From: Elysia marginata
Lineage: Eukaryota > Mollusca > Gastropoda > Plakobranchidae
Direction: 5' to 3'
Assembly (NCBI GenBank): GCA_019649035.1
Contig: BMAT01008673.1
Coordinates: forward strand, 18,270-73,523
DNA: 55,254 nucleotides
In this document: positions 44,638 through 54,695 of the stretch, piece by piece
Layout of the letters: each line of letters opens with the position of its first letter
Position numbering within the stretch: the stretch's first letter is position 1
Translations under genes and position numbers: made by a program
Notes under the pieces: generated by a model
Told to the model about the DNA's origin: nothing
Databases searched by the model: none
Seen by the model: the letters and a program-made list of their open reading frames with translations, nothing else

Positions 44638-47225
44638 ATAATAATAATAATGGCTTTTTATATAGCGCCTATTCCAACAGGTGTTAGCTCTAGGCGCTTT
44701 ACATACATACTTTCAATTACTAGGTACACTTTCACAACAAAACATAAGTTTGCTCCAGGTGCTTTACATACGTACTTTCAAGCATATTTAGGTACATTTG
44801 CACAGCAGATTAAAATCATTAAAGAAAAAGAGAAAGTTATTTAATTGACATAATCAGTGGGGACCTACTTAATATACTTCTGGAAAAGATGCGTCTTTAG
44901 AAGCTTTTTGAAATGATCTTAACTTGTTTTTTTTGTCTTAATTCTTCAGGGATTTCATTCCAAGTTGATGGACCCGAGAAAGAAAAAGCTCTCTCTCCGT
45001 AACCCTTCAAAATTTATTGCACTCTAGGAATTGATAATTTATTCGTAGTGCTAGATCTTAATGATCTTGATAGTGTATAAGGAACCAACAAATCAGAGAT
45101 GATAGGAAATCACTGTTCATGCTTTTGAAACAAACAATTGCGAGTTTATACTCAATTCTGGCTTTGATGGGCAGCCAGTGCAATTCATGCAATAGTGGAG
45201 TTATATGTTCACTTTTGTTTTCTTAAGAACTATCATGGCGGTATTATTTTGTATGCGCTGCAGTCTACGCAGCTTGTCATTGCTTACGCCAGCAAGCAAT
45301 GAATTACAATAGTCTAGCCGTGACAAGATGAAAGCTGATGCCAGTGTTAAGGTTTCCTTTACACCCAGATAGCTTCTTAGTTGTCCTAGTCTTCTAAGTT
45401 CAAGATAGGTAGTCTTGGATAGGTATAATTTCTGTCTTATCATCATTCATCATGAGTTTAGTGTCATCCATGCCTTAACAGCGTCAATACAGGATTCTAC
45501 ATCACCAACAAGACCAACGATTTCAAATGGTTTAGCAGATTTGTAAAGCTGGGTATCGTCGGCATACATATGGAATGGAATTTTATGTTACCTAATTACA
45601 CTGCCTAAAGGAAAAGTGTACATGGTATAAAACAGGCCCTAGAACTGACCCCTGCGGGACACCAAATTTTAATGGAGTATGAACAGACCTATTGCCTTTA
45701 ACAATCACAAAATATTGGCGATCCCTCAAATAAGATGTAAACCATTTCAAGACGGTACCTGACAGTCCAAATGATATAGATAACCGCTTCAGCATTATTT
45801 CATGATCCAACGTGTCAAACGCTGCCGACAGGTATAAGAGAGAAAGAATGGATATCATACCCTCATCGGCCGCATTCAGTAGGTCATTAGTGATTCGCAG
45901 TAAAGCCGTCTCAGTACAATGACCTGCCTTATACGTTGATTGGAAAGGTTCAAACAGGTTATTCTTCTCTAGGTGAAGCTTTTATTGTTCAAGAACAATT
46001 TTTTTCCAAAATTTTTTAAATAAATGGGAGATTAGAAACAGGTCTAAAGTTTTTCAAAATGTTAGGATCTAGGTCTGCCTTTTGGATAAGGGGGATAATG
46101 GCCGCTGTCTTGAGGGCTGAGGGAACCACTCCTTCTCTCAAAGATCCGTTAATTACATTTGTTAAGGTACCAATCAAGTCATCAATATGTTGTTGTAACA
46201 AGTCTGATGGAATAGGGTCTAAGACACATGATTTGGGATTTGATGACAAGATGACTTTTTTCACAATCTTAGGATCGACAGTCTGGAATTGTTCCCAGGG
46301 TTCTCCAGAGAAAGGCTCATATGATGGTTCACCGCCTTTGCTGTCAAGTTCTGTTCTTAGTTTTTTTACTTTATCGTGGAAATAAGCACAAAAACTGTCA
46401 GGAAGTTTATCGTCGGTGATCTGATCTGGTAGGGGTGTTGGTTTAGACCTACCACCAAGAGTACTTGTCAGACTTGGCATGAAAAAATTTTAGAGCGATA
46501 ATAGTCCCGCTTTGCGTTGTTGATGGCTTTCTTCATACGCTTGTGATGGTATTGGTATATTTTTCTCTTCACAGTTGTCTTTTCCTTTCTCCACGCACGC
46601 TCTGCTTTTTGTCGTTGTTGTTTCTGCAGCTTCACATCAGCGTTGATCCACGGTGCAGATGTTCGGTCAGTGATTGTTTTTGCTCTAAGAGGGGCGTGCT
46701 TCTCCAGTAGTTTTTCCAGTGTGGCGTTGTATTTTTCTACTAAAGACGTTGAAGTGTCGTTGGTGAGTGTTCAATAGTTATTGCTTTGAGGTCATTTGAC
46801 AGTTCTTCATGATCCAGCTGTTTGATGGTTCTGGATGTCACTAATTTTTCTCCACTTTTGGTCTGTCAATAGCGATGGTGAACGTTATCACAAAATGATC
46901 CGAAAGGGCTTTGTCAGCAACTTGGATGCCGTAGATTGAGGTATCGTCTTCCCGTAGGATAAGCCAATCTAGTGTGTGCGTCTTTATGTGTTGGCTCACG
47001 AATGGCTTGACGAAGGTTTCTGTTGTTTAACATTGTTTTCAGTTTTTTAACATAATTGTCAGTTGTTGAGTCATAATGGAAGTTAATGTCACCTAGAAGA
47101 ATTATTTGTTGTTGATCTGTGACATATGAATCAATGAGATCCTCAAATTCATCCAAAAACACAGCAGTGGTGAATTTATTCTTTTTGCTGGGTGGTGGGC
47201 GATCGATTGCAATCAGTTTTATAGA
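44638..47225 (-). mobile_element. CR1/L2-like LINE, 5'-truncated, frameshifted
   Basis: Read on the minus strand from 47225: endonuclease C-terminal half (DRPPPSKKNKF, IILLGDINFHYDS, HTLDWLILRED, SDHFVITF), then a linker, then RT N-terminus (SSNPKSCVLDPIPSDLLQQH, LKTAAIIPLIQKADLDPNIL, NFRPVSNLPF), RT core (LSAAFDTLDHEIMLKRLS, FGVPQGSVLGP), the catalytic YADDTQLY (YADD at 45555-45566), SRLDYCNSLLAGVSNDKLRR, and a frameshifted GPSTWNEIPEELR-type end. The 3' tail has GTAAAGCGCC...GGCGCTATATAAAAAGCC and ATT units, as in L2/CR1-type elements. Several stops and frameshifts make it inactive. Confidence 0.85.
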
Positions 47226-47290
47226 GATAAAGATCTACTAAATTCTAGGTGTTCGGTGAACACTGTTTGAGGTAGGCCAAGCTCAGGCCA
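47224..47290 (+). repeat. Inverted repeat arm, left
   Basis: It includes GATAAAGATCTACTAAATTC and TAGGTGTTCGGTGAACACTG, and pairs with the arm at 48350-48420 in opposite orientation with a few mismatches. Confidence 0.8.
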
Positions 47291-47370
47291 GGATTTTTGC
47301 ACTGGGGTACCTCTATTTTTCTAATTGACTTATCAACAAACATACCAAGGATGTCTGCCCTTAAAAATTA
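47286..47370 (+). repeat. Dispersed 80-bp repeat, copy 1
   Basis: It contains GCACTGGGGTACCTCTATTT and CATACCAAGGATGTCTGCCC, nearly identical to the copy at 50366-50450 in the same orientation. Confidence 0.9.
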
Positions 47371-47619
47371 CAATACATTAATGAAAGATATCGTGGGTTA
47401 TCTAATTATAGTAAGTCTTAATTTAATCCTTTAAAAAGAATTGCACAATTCGCGATCTGCAAATAGTAGTTTCTCTTATCAATTGGCTAGAAAGAGTGTT
47501 CTTGTTTTTCATTTAGTAATGTAATAACTGTTCGTCACCAACACGTTGAGACAGCGGGTGGGCAACTCTGTGGCTTAAATTTTGGAGAGTACCCCACTTG
47601 TTGCCTTAATCAATATAGG

Positions 47620-47960
47620 GCTGAAGGATGGACGCTAATGAAAAAATACGAGGAAAAGATAAACTCTGCTGGAATGTGGTTCCCAGAATAAGTTGGAAAA
47701 AGAAAACAAACCACGAATTCATTCTCACTGAACTCCAAAAAGCAATAGCTGGACAACACCAGGAGTAGAAAATTAAATTTGTCGACATATCAGCCAAAAA
47801 ACAATTACAATACATTAATGAAAGACACCATTCAGGTAAAATTTGAGGAGAAGAGAGGTAGAGGAAAACCAAATAGAGTCAAATTTAGACAAAATAATGA
47901 ACTAGAAGAGGAAAAACAGGACAGAAATTTAGGATAAAACATAAAAAGAGAACCTAGAGC
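47620..47960 (+). mobile_element. LINE RT C-terminal relic
   Basis: The frames read WNVVPRISWKKKTNHEFILT and KFEEKRGRGKPNRVKF, resembling the C-terminal segment of endonuclease-RT LINEs (the type seen at 15.2 kb). It is short and degraded, and lies between the two inverted repeat arms. Confidence 0.4.
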
Positions 47961-48349
47961 TGGTGAAAGCGTCAGCTAACTTTTCAAAAAATGAATCGGA
48001 ATGTTAAGTGAGTGAGTGAAATCGACATTTCATGCTTTTGTTTCGTCCGAGAATTGTTACGAGAATTTGACAGTGAATTTTAATGAGAAATACGAATTTT
48101 AGAATGTTGGATTTCCAAAAGTCTATTAAAAAGAAGGCCCATTCCTTCTGACAGCGTAGCTCTGTTCACTCATCACATTAAGTACCACCTAGAAATAGGA
48201 AAAAAAAATCCCGAAATCACTTGGCGTAATTATGCTCTCGTTTCCCTTATCACCTCCATTGCCGAAAACAACCCCATTGGCAAAAGGGCAGAGCACTCTA
48301 GCAATTTTCCAGCAAAGCTGATCGGGCCATTCGAGAGGGGAGAAGAGTA

Positions 48350-48420
48350 GGCCTGAGCTTGGCCTGTAGACCTCAAACAGTATTCACCGAACACCTAGAA
48401 TTTAGAAGATCTTTATCAGA
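48350..48420 (-). repeat. Inverted repeat arm, right
   Basis: On the minus strand it reads GATAAAGATCTTCTAAATTC, TAGGTGTTCGGTGAATACTG, and then CCAAGCTCAGGCC, matching the left arm at 47224-47290. Confidence 0.8.
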
Positions 48421-48630
48421 GATTCTCGTCATTATACCCGGTAGCTAGATATCTAATAATGCGATAGCCCTACTTTAGAAATTTTATGGATCTAGATTTA
48501 CACAATGGGTCGAATTTGGTTAGTCTAGTAGTGGTACACTTAGAGACACTGAGACTAGTACAGTAGATCTAGTACTAGTAGTAGTAGAGGCCTAGTTTAG
48601 TAGTTATTAACAAGTTACAAGTCTAATGGC

Positions 48631-48696
48631 ATTGTCCTGGCATTTGCCCGCCGGGAAGACTGACGAAATGAAGGGAATGATAACCTAGTTTCATCA
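48631..48696 (+). repeat. Dispersed repeat, copy 2
   Basis: AAGACTGACGAAATGAAGGG and AATGATAACC match the copy at 39866-39926. Confidence 0.7.
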
Positions 48697-49635
48697 CGCA
48701 TCAACTTTAGCATTTTATTTTTAGGGGCAGTCTTGAACAACCATTGGACCCTAGTGACTTTGCCAGGTCAATATAGGCTATAGATAGCCTAGATTATAGG
48801 TAGGCCTATGAGTATGACTATGCACCAATATAAAAGATGTCAATCCCTTCATTTTGTCTGAGAGATCATAGGGAAGCTGCCAAAGTAGTCAATATCAATT
48901 ATATTTCTATCGACTTGGCAAATTCTCTAGCATAGGTCACCATTAAGTGCCAATTTTCTGCTTAATAATAGCAGAAATTAAATTCATATTTATCTAGGCC
49001 TATCGGTAGGCGAACAGTTTGTTAAACTTTACTCTAACAACCTTAAACAGGGCTAGCGCAATAGCATAGCTGCATAGTCAGAAGAAGGTCTAGATCAAGG
49101 TTGTTGAAAGAGACTTCTCTTCAGGTGTTGGTGAATGCCTCTCTAGATATATTGAGATATATGTTAGGACTGCTTACAAATGTGTAATTTGCACAAGGGC
49201 CTTTCATTTCTATCAAAGTAGCATGTAATGTATTCCAATCAAATATTAGAAAAGTGTCTTAAGAGAAAATGAATTTTTAGAGTTGGAGACTAATTCCCTA
49301 TTCTGGCGATTATATTCAAACTGTTTGAAATAATTTCTAAATTGCTGCCCAAATTCTCTTTAAAATGTCTTCTTTTGCAGGGTAATTTTCAAAACATTCC
49401 CTGCGGAGCATGCCCCCAAACCCCCCTTATAAAAGCTCCCACCTTCGGTGGTCGTAATACATCATCTTTTAACGCCACTAAAAGTTCTTCCTTTTTGAAA
49501 ATTATAAAGTGGCACCTATGCTCCAGATACTGCAGTCGTTCAAGAGTACCACTTTAGGAGAATCAGTCTCACTCTGGGCTCAAACCCAGCAAGCACTTTT
49601 TGTAATTGATAGATCTAGTAATGACAGTGTTTCTC
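48697..49635. other. Intergenic, no gene seen
   Basis: I see only short open frames and TAGGCCTA-type palindromes, and no recognised element. Confidence 0.5.
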
Positions 49636-50012
49636 TCCACTGGACTCTTTGTCACTATCCTCTTATTCAACCTCCACTGAACTCCTGTGATTTGATCCAT
49701 CATCTGCATACAACTCTCTGCCACTTTCCTCTGTTTTGATCTAAAAAAAAACTCTGTGCCACTATCCTCGGATTCTCTATCTCCAGGGAATTGTGCCACT
49801 ATCCTTCAATTTTCTATATCCAGGGAATTGTGCCACTATCCTCCGATTCTCTATATCCAGGGAATTGTGCCGCTATCCTCCGATTCTATCACTTGAACTT
49901 TGTGCAACTATTCTTTGATTCTATCTCCATGGAACTGGGGATCCTCTGAGTCTGAGTCTATCTCCATGGTATTATTCTATTCTTCAATCCTTTGAGTCTA
50001 TATCCATGGAAC
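49636..50012. repeat. Diverged minisatellite, period 37
   Basis: The core copies (about 49782-49890) have TCCAGGGAATTGTGCCACTA and TCCTCCGATTCTCTATA, repeated every 37 bases. Outer copies are strongly diverged. Confidence 0.8.
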
Positions 50013-50365
50013 TCCATGTGGCTTGCCTGTGTGTGAAACACTCAACTCTTTTACATTTCTTTTTCATGTGTTCTAGTAGTATGCTCCCCAATTATTTTTT
50101 TTCGGCAGGATTTCCATATTGGGGGACCACATTTTTTTTTAAAATTTAGACAAAATTTTTCTATATTTAATTACCATTTTTCAAAACTTTTTTTCTTATT
50201 ATAAATCGTTTTTCAATTTTAAAAAATTATTCATTTCATTGCCCAAGGCCCTTACTTTCTTAACAAATCAGTTAGAATTTGTAAGGTATGAAATTTAGGC
50301 TTAGCTAGGATGGCACTCCAGTGAGGAAATCCTTCCTTTAGTTTCTGTGTGGTTAAAAATTTTTA

Positions 50366-50450
50366 GGCAGGATTTTTGCACTGGGGTACCTCTATTTTTT
50401 CTAATTGACTTATCAACAAACATACCAAGGATGTCTGCCCTTAAAAATTA
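50366..50450 (+). repeat. Dispersed 80-bp repeat, copy 2
   Basis: It is nearly identical to 47286-47370, with one extra T in a T-run. It sits 365 bases upstream of the kinase gene's visible acceptor. Confidence 0.9.
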
Positions 50451-50814
50451 GTCTAGGTCTGCCAGTGTCAACTCTCGGTATTTTTATAATAGAACAACAT
50501 ATATTTATGTATTACCTTATCAACAAATTTTGTAAAAATCATGCTTTTAACGGAGAACTTTGAGAATGCTTAGTTAGATTCTTTCATTGATAGTTATGCC
50601 TTCTATGTGATCTCTCATTTTATCTCTAAATTGCAATTGGGATTATTCATTTATTGGAAAGCAAAATAATTTTTTTTAAAAAGTCACCATTGAAGAGAAC
50701 TTAAAAGTTGACCGTGAGAAAAATGATAAAGCGCAGGATTTTAACTGGTTAGTTTGTTATTTTGTTGGTTCTAAATGTTTACTATGGTTTTAACTTGTTT
50801 TTTTCTCCTGACAG

Positions 50815-50860
50815 AGTTTTCGGAAGTGAAATAAATTTGCAAGGCTCAGTTGCTGTCAAG
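50815..50860 (+). other. OXSR1: 5' UTR piece of the OSR1-type kinase
   Basis: These 46 bases lie between a strong acceptor (tttttctcctgacag) and the chosen ATG. The last bases, CAAGATGGCTGC, also resemble a YY1 site, so a start of transcription here without the upstream exon is an alternative. Confidence 0.5.
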
Positions 50861-50939
50861 ATGGCTGCAGCATCTGCTGCAGATAGTGGGGTTTCTTGGC
50901 CCAATGACAAAGATGATTATGAACTTCTTGGTGTTATTG
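50861..50939 (+). CDS. OXSR1: OSR1-type kinase, first coding exon
   Basis: The exon has 26 codons plus one base, from the ATG to VIG, with donor gtaagc. A polypyrimidine tract and acceptor at 50801-50814 place the exon start at 50815, with 46 bases of 5' UTR. The frame stays open upstream of the acceptor. Confidence 0.85.
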
Positions 50940-53900
50940 GTAAGCTTGATTTAACCTAAAATTTCAAATCTTTTGGGAACAGTTTTGTCAGATCAAATTT
51001 TTATTAACCTTTATCTTCTTCACACTACCGTTAGTCCTGCAGTCTTTTCCCCAGTCTACCAAATAGACTCTGACTGAAAAAAAAATTAAAGAATAAAGTA
51101 GAGTGGTTTTCACCAAAAACAATTTCTAGCGAACGGTCATAATTAATCCAGAGGTTTTTTTCTTACAACGTATATGCAAAGATATAATATGAAGCTAATA
51201 ATGTTGTATTTGTTAAACTTTCAGTTTTACATTAGCATCAATTCAGAACTTATGGTAGTTTTCAAAATTTTTCTAAAATTTATCATGTTAGTACAGAAAA
51301 TACCCTGTCTCAAAACAATTTTGTTTGGAACATCGTACACAAGCCTAAAAACAAATAAAATTGGTGAATTTCAATATAAAGTACAGCATTGGAGAGAACT
51401 GTTGATAACTGAACATTTTTTTCAAAATCTTGCATAGTGTTTTAAATCATATTTTTTTAACTACATAGGTGCTGGCGCAACAGCTGTTGTCCAAGCAGCC
51501 CATTGCAAACCACGAAACGAGAAAGTTGCCATCAAGAGGATCAATTTGGAAAAATGCAATACGACTGTTGAAGAGTTATTGGTAAGATTTTTTAAATTCA
51601 GAATAAGTTTACTTTACATAAAGGCCAATAATGCAATAAAATGCTTTCAAACATAGCAAACTCACAAAAAGACTGAAAATGGAGAACATGTATATGTTGC
51701 TGTGACAAAAGGTCGTTTTGCGAAAAAGACAAATTTTGGTGCACAAATATTTTACTCTGTTAATATTTCATATTAATTTTGAAAAGGTCACATTTAATTC
51801 TAATATAACTAGCAAAAAGCAGTGAATTTATTGATGTTAAAAGCAAAGTATTATAGATACTCCCAAGACTTGCATCATCAGTACAAAGTTTCCACTTTTT
51901 GAAATTCATGTCAGAATCTCCCGTGACTGAAAAAGTGTGACTTTTTTCATGTCAGAATCACTCACGACATAATGGGTTTTGTGCTCTAAATATTGTGTCC
52001 TCTTAAAATTATTTGTGTTCAAAATGTTGCTTTCAGCCCATTGCACATTTCAAGCAAGATTATTCGACATGGTTATTGTTCTGAAAGATTTTATTTAGCC
52101 TCAAAGCCTGACATGACATCACTCGCGACACATCACATGACCTTTTGTCACAGGCACATATGATACAACTGGGGTCTGCTCGCCAAATCTGGGAATGGTT
52201 CCGTCTGCACTCGAAGCAGCTAAAGAATCGCTAACTCGTACTCGCTCGATCTCTATGGGCCTTGCTGGGCCTCATAGCTCAATGAGACTTTATGGGAATC
52301 ACTGGGTCTTGCTGCCAGTCACTGGCCTTGTTGTATCTTATGGCTTGGGAGGCCTTGCTGTCGTCGCTGCCTCGCTGCACGAGCGGCTTTTGAAAATTTG
52401 AATGAGATGGCCCGCTGACTATGGTACAGAAAATGAAAGAAGAATTAGATATATACTCAAGAAAGCGAACTTAGAGCCTAGAGTTTGGTACGAGACATGA
52501 GCAAGGCACTGACAATCATCATGTTAACATTCAATGGCATTATGAAAATCTTTACACACAATACATATTAACATGGGTAACTGGCTAAAGGCAGTGCTTG
52601 ACTGCTGTACTGTTATGCTCTGTATGCTCTGGTTTGTATAGGCCTTCTGGGGTAAATATGTAAAGTCATGAGACTGCCTTCGGCGATGGAGAACTCTAAA
52701 CATATTTAATATTATTTATTAATTTTTAATAATAATAATGCTCTTAATGTGTGTTTGGAAATCCCCACTGGCCCCTAAGCTTATAGCCTGCCTCTTGCGG
52801 CTAGCGGCTAAGCTAATCCAACTGGGCCAACTGGTGGCTGTAGTTTGTGGTGCCAGCGATTATCCTCTCTTTGCTAAAGTTATACGAGCAAGCATATCAT
52901 GACTTTTGGCCACTGATTTGTATGGCCCGTGATTGGCTGCAAAGTCGACCAAGCTGTACACCAGCTTCTGATTGGCTGCTCGTGAATCCCTGAATCGCAT
53001 GGCGGATATGAGACTATCCGCCACTAGAGAGCCGGTTTGTATACCAGCTCGCTGAGATCAACAAGTTAGAATCATTCTCGCGGACGCACCCCAGCTCTAG
53101 TACACGTACTTACATCTCCTGCACACTTTTTTTTATCCAGTCATGACTGTGTACTCTTATTCAAAGCATAGATTTTAAACAAAGAATGAGTGCAGTCTTA
53201 TGACTCTCTTTGCTTTACAGTTTTATTACTTTTAATCAGCCACAAGTATCAAGAAATAGTTAATTAACCTCAAGTAGCTTTTAAAGAGATTTAAGGAACT
53301 CACTGTAACCTGTGTTAAACTGTCGATCTTCTGAATCTGGTTAAGAAGCTCGTGCCTAATTTTATCAATCCCAATGACTTTTACAAACTTACAATTTTGT
53401 ATTGATTATGTTATAACACTTCTTAAATTTTATCTTTTGAGATGCAACATTGGATTACGGTGTACCTCAGTAGTTTTTGTTATTGTATACACAATGTTTT
53501 TGGGCTTGAGAGTATTTTAAACTTTTTTTTTCTTTACCCATGGCCTTGTTAATTACTTTACAATCAAAGAATCATATAAAAGTTTCGCAGTGTTGAGATT
53601 TAAGTTTCAGCAATTATAACTAAGAGAAAAATAAACTTTGTTTATCCTCAAATTAGCTTTACATTAACCATCCTGTAACTTTATTTATGACAAATGTAAT
53701 TCTTTTTATTTCAGAAAGAAATTCGGGCAATGAGTCAATGCAAGCATGAAAACGTTGTCTGCTATTATACCTCATTCGTAGTGAAAGATGAACTTTGGGT
53801 TGTCATGAAGTTGTGTGGTGGAGGTTGGTTTCATGAATTTTGCTACTTAGTCTATCATAGATGTGTAGAATATATATATTACAAAATGACCCATATCTAA

Positions 53901-54695
53901 AAACAAACAAAAAATGAATTAATACTTGACTTTTTTCAAAAACAAAAAAAAAAGATAATAGTCTAAAAAAGTTTTAAAATTTATGGAATTAAATTTTATT
54001 ACATTTACTAGAGAAAAGGGGAACTGAAGGCACCAATATTAGAATCTTAAAAAAGACAAACAAAAATTGTAAGATCCTAGTTTAAATTCATTTATATCTG
54101 CTATTCTCAAGTGCAACAGAATTTGAAAGTGATTTGAATATTTAAACATAAATCAACTAAGACACATGATCTGTTGCATATGCAATAGTGAATTTTTGTT
54201 TGTATGTGTACAGGTTCTATGCTGGACATAATAAAGATGAGGATGAGGGCAGGTTATGGCAAGACTGGAGTCTTGGATGAGGCTTGCATAGCCACTATCT
54301 TGAAAGAAGTTCTCAAAGGTCTAGAGTACTTCCACGCCAGTGGTCAAATTCACAGGTATAAGATATCTTTTTGTCAACACTTGAACATTATAGGGATACA
54401 AGGCTGTAAAAACTTCTTTGGCTATTTTGTTGTAAAAATGATTGCCATCAGATATCAGGAGATTACAAGTATTCTAAGGATATTACACACTAGAAGACTT
54501 TCTGATATTACAAATGGCAGATTTACACAGGCTTATAAGTGTTTCTGATTCTTTCTTAGTCTCTAAGTCATTGCAGTCAAAATATACTCATAAAACCAAA
54601 CCTTTAAAAAAATTCTATATTTATTTTTTCTTTGAAAAGGGATATCAAAGCTGGTAACATCCTGATCAGTGATGATGGAGCTGTCTTTGTTGCTG
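50861..54695 (+). CDS. OXSR1: OSR1/SPAK-type STE20 kinase, N-terminal part (window-truncated)
   Basis: This Ser/Thr kinase is activated by WNK kinases and in turn phosphorylates SLC12 cation-chloride cotransporters, controlling cell volume and ion transport. Five exons give about 166 residues: a short N-terminus ([17 protein letters not shown]), [10 protein letters not shown], glycine-rich loop [22 protein letters not shown] with the catalytic Lys, [20 protein letters not shown] with the alpha-C Glu, hinge [40 protein letters not shown], and catalytic loop [10 protein letters not shown]. All intron phases agree. The order and wording match OXSR1/STK39 and not other STE20 kinases. The DFG motif, T-loop and CCT docking domain lie beyond the window. 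The start has a good context (AAG before ATGG), and its N-terminal length is close to OXSR1. A splice acceptor 46 bases upstream implies a preceding 5' UTR exon. Confidence 0.93.
51469..51581 (+). CDS. OXSR1: OSR1-type kinase, exon 2
   Basis: The exon has 113 bases encoding [20 protein letters not shown] and then [17 protein letters not shown]. It carries the nucleotide-binding loop and the catalytic Lys. The donor gtaaga is in phase 0. Confidence 0.95.
51690..52163. mobile_element. MITE-like element with about 24-bp terminal inverted repeats
   Basis: The left end has TATGTTGCTGTGACAAAAGG and the right end, on the opposite strand, has CATATGTGCCTGTGACAAAAGG. The interior has repeated CATGTCAGAATC and CTCACGACA motifs. 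It lies in kinase intron 2. I see no open frame, so it is non-autonomous. Confidence 0.7.
52170..53110. other. GC-rich block in kinase intron 2
   Basis: This stretch of about 900 bases is much more GC-rich than the flanking intron. It has two GATTGGCTGC boxes (inverted CCAAT) about 40 bases apart near 52930-52980. It encodes no recognised protein. It may be an LTR or non-autonomous element, or an internal promoter. Confidence 0.45.
53715..53823 (+). CDS. OXSR1: OSR1-type kinase, exon 3
   Basis: The exon has 109 bases with [20 protein letters not shown] and [16 protein letters not shown], the alpha-C helix to hinge. The donor gttggt is non-consensus at position 3 but keeps the frame. Confidence 0.94.
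54214..54355 (+). CDS. OXSR1: OSR1-type kinase, exon 4
   Basis: The exon has 142 bases with [20 protein letters not shown] and [20 protein letters not shown], then ASGQIH, with the Arg of HRD split across the intron (donor gtataa). Confidence 0.95.
54640..54695 (+). CDS. OXSR1: OSR1-type kinase, exon 5
   Basis: The exon has 56 bases encoding [18 protein letters not shown], with the catalytic Asp, Lys and Asn of the catalytic loop. It ends in phase 1 at gtaagt, just before the expected DFG. No further exon is visible to the window end. Confidence 0.94.

Noticed and set aside
52195..52401. 68-codon open frame in kinase intron 2
   Set aside because: It lies in the GC-rich block, has no recognised motif and is not in register with any kinase exon.
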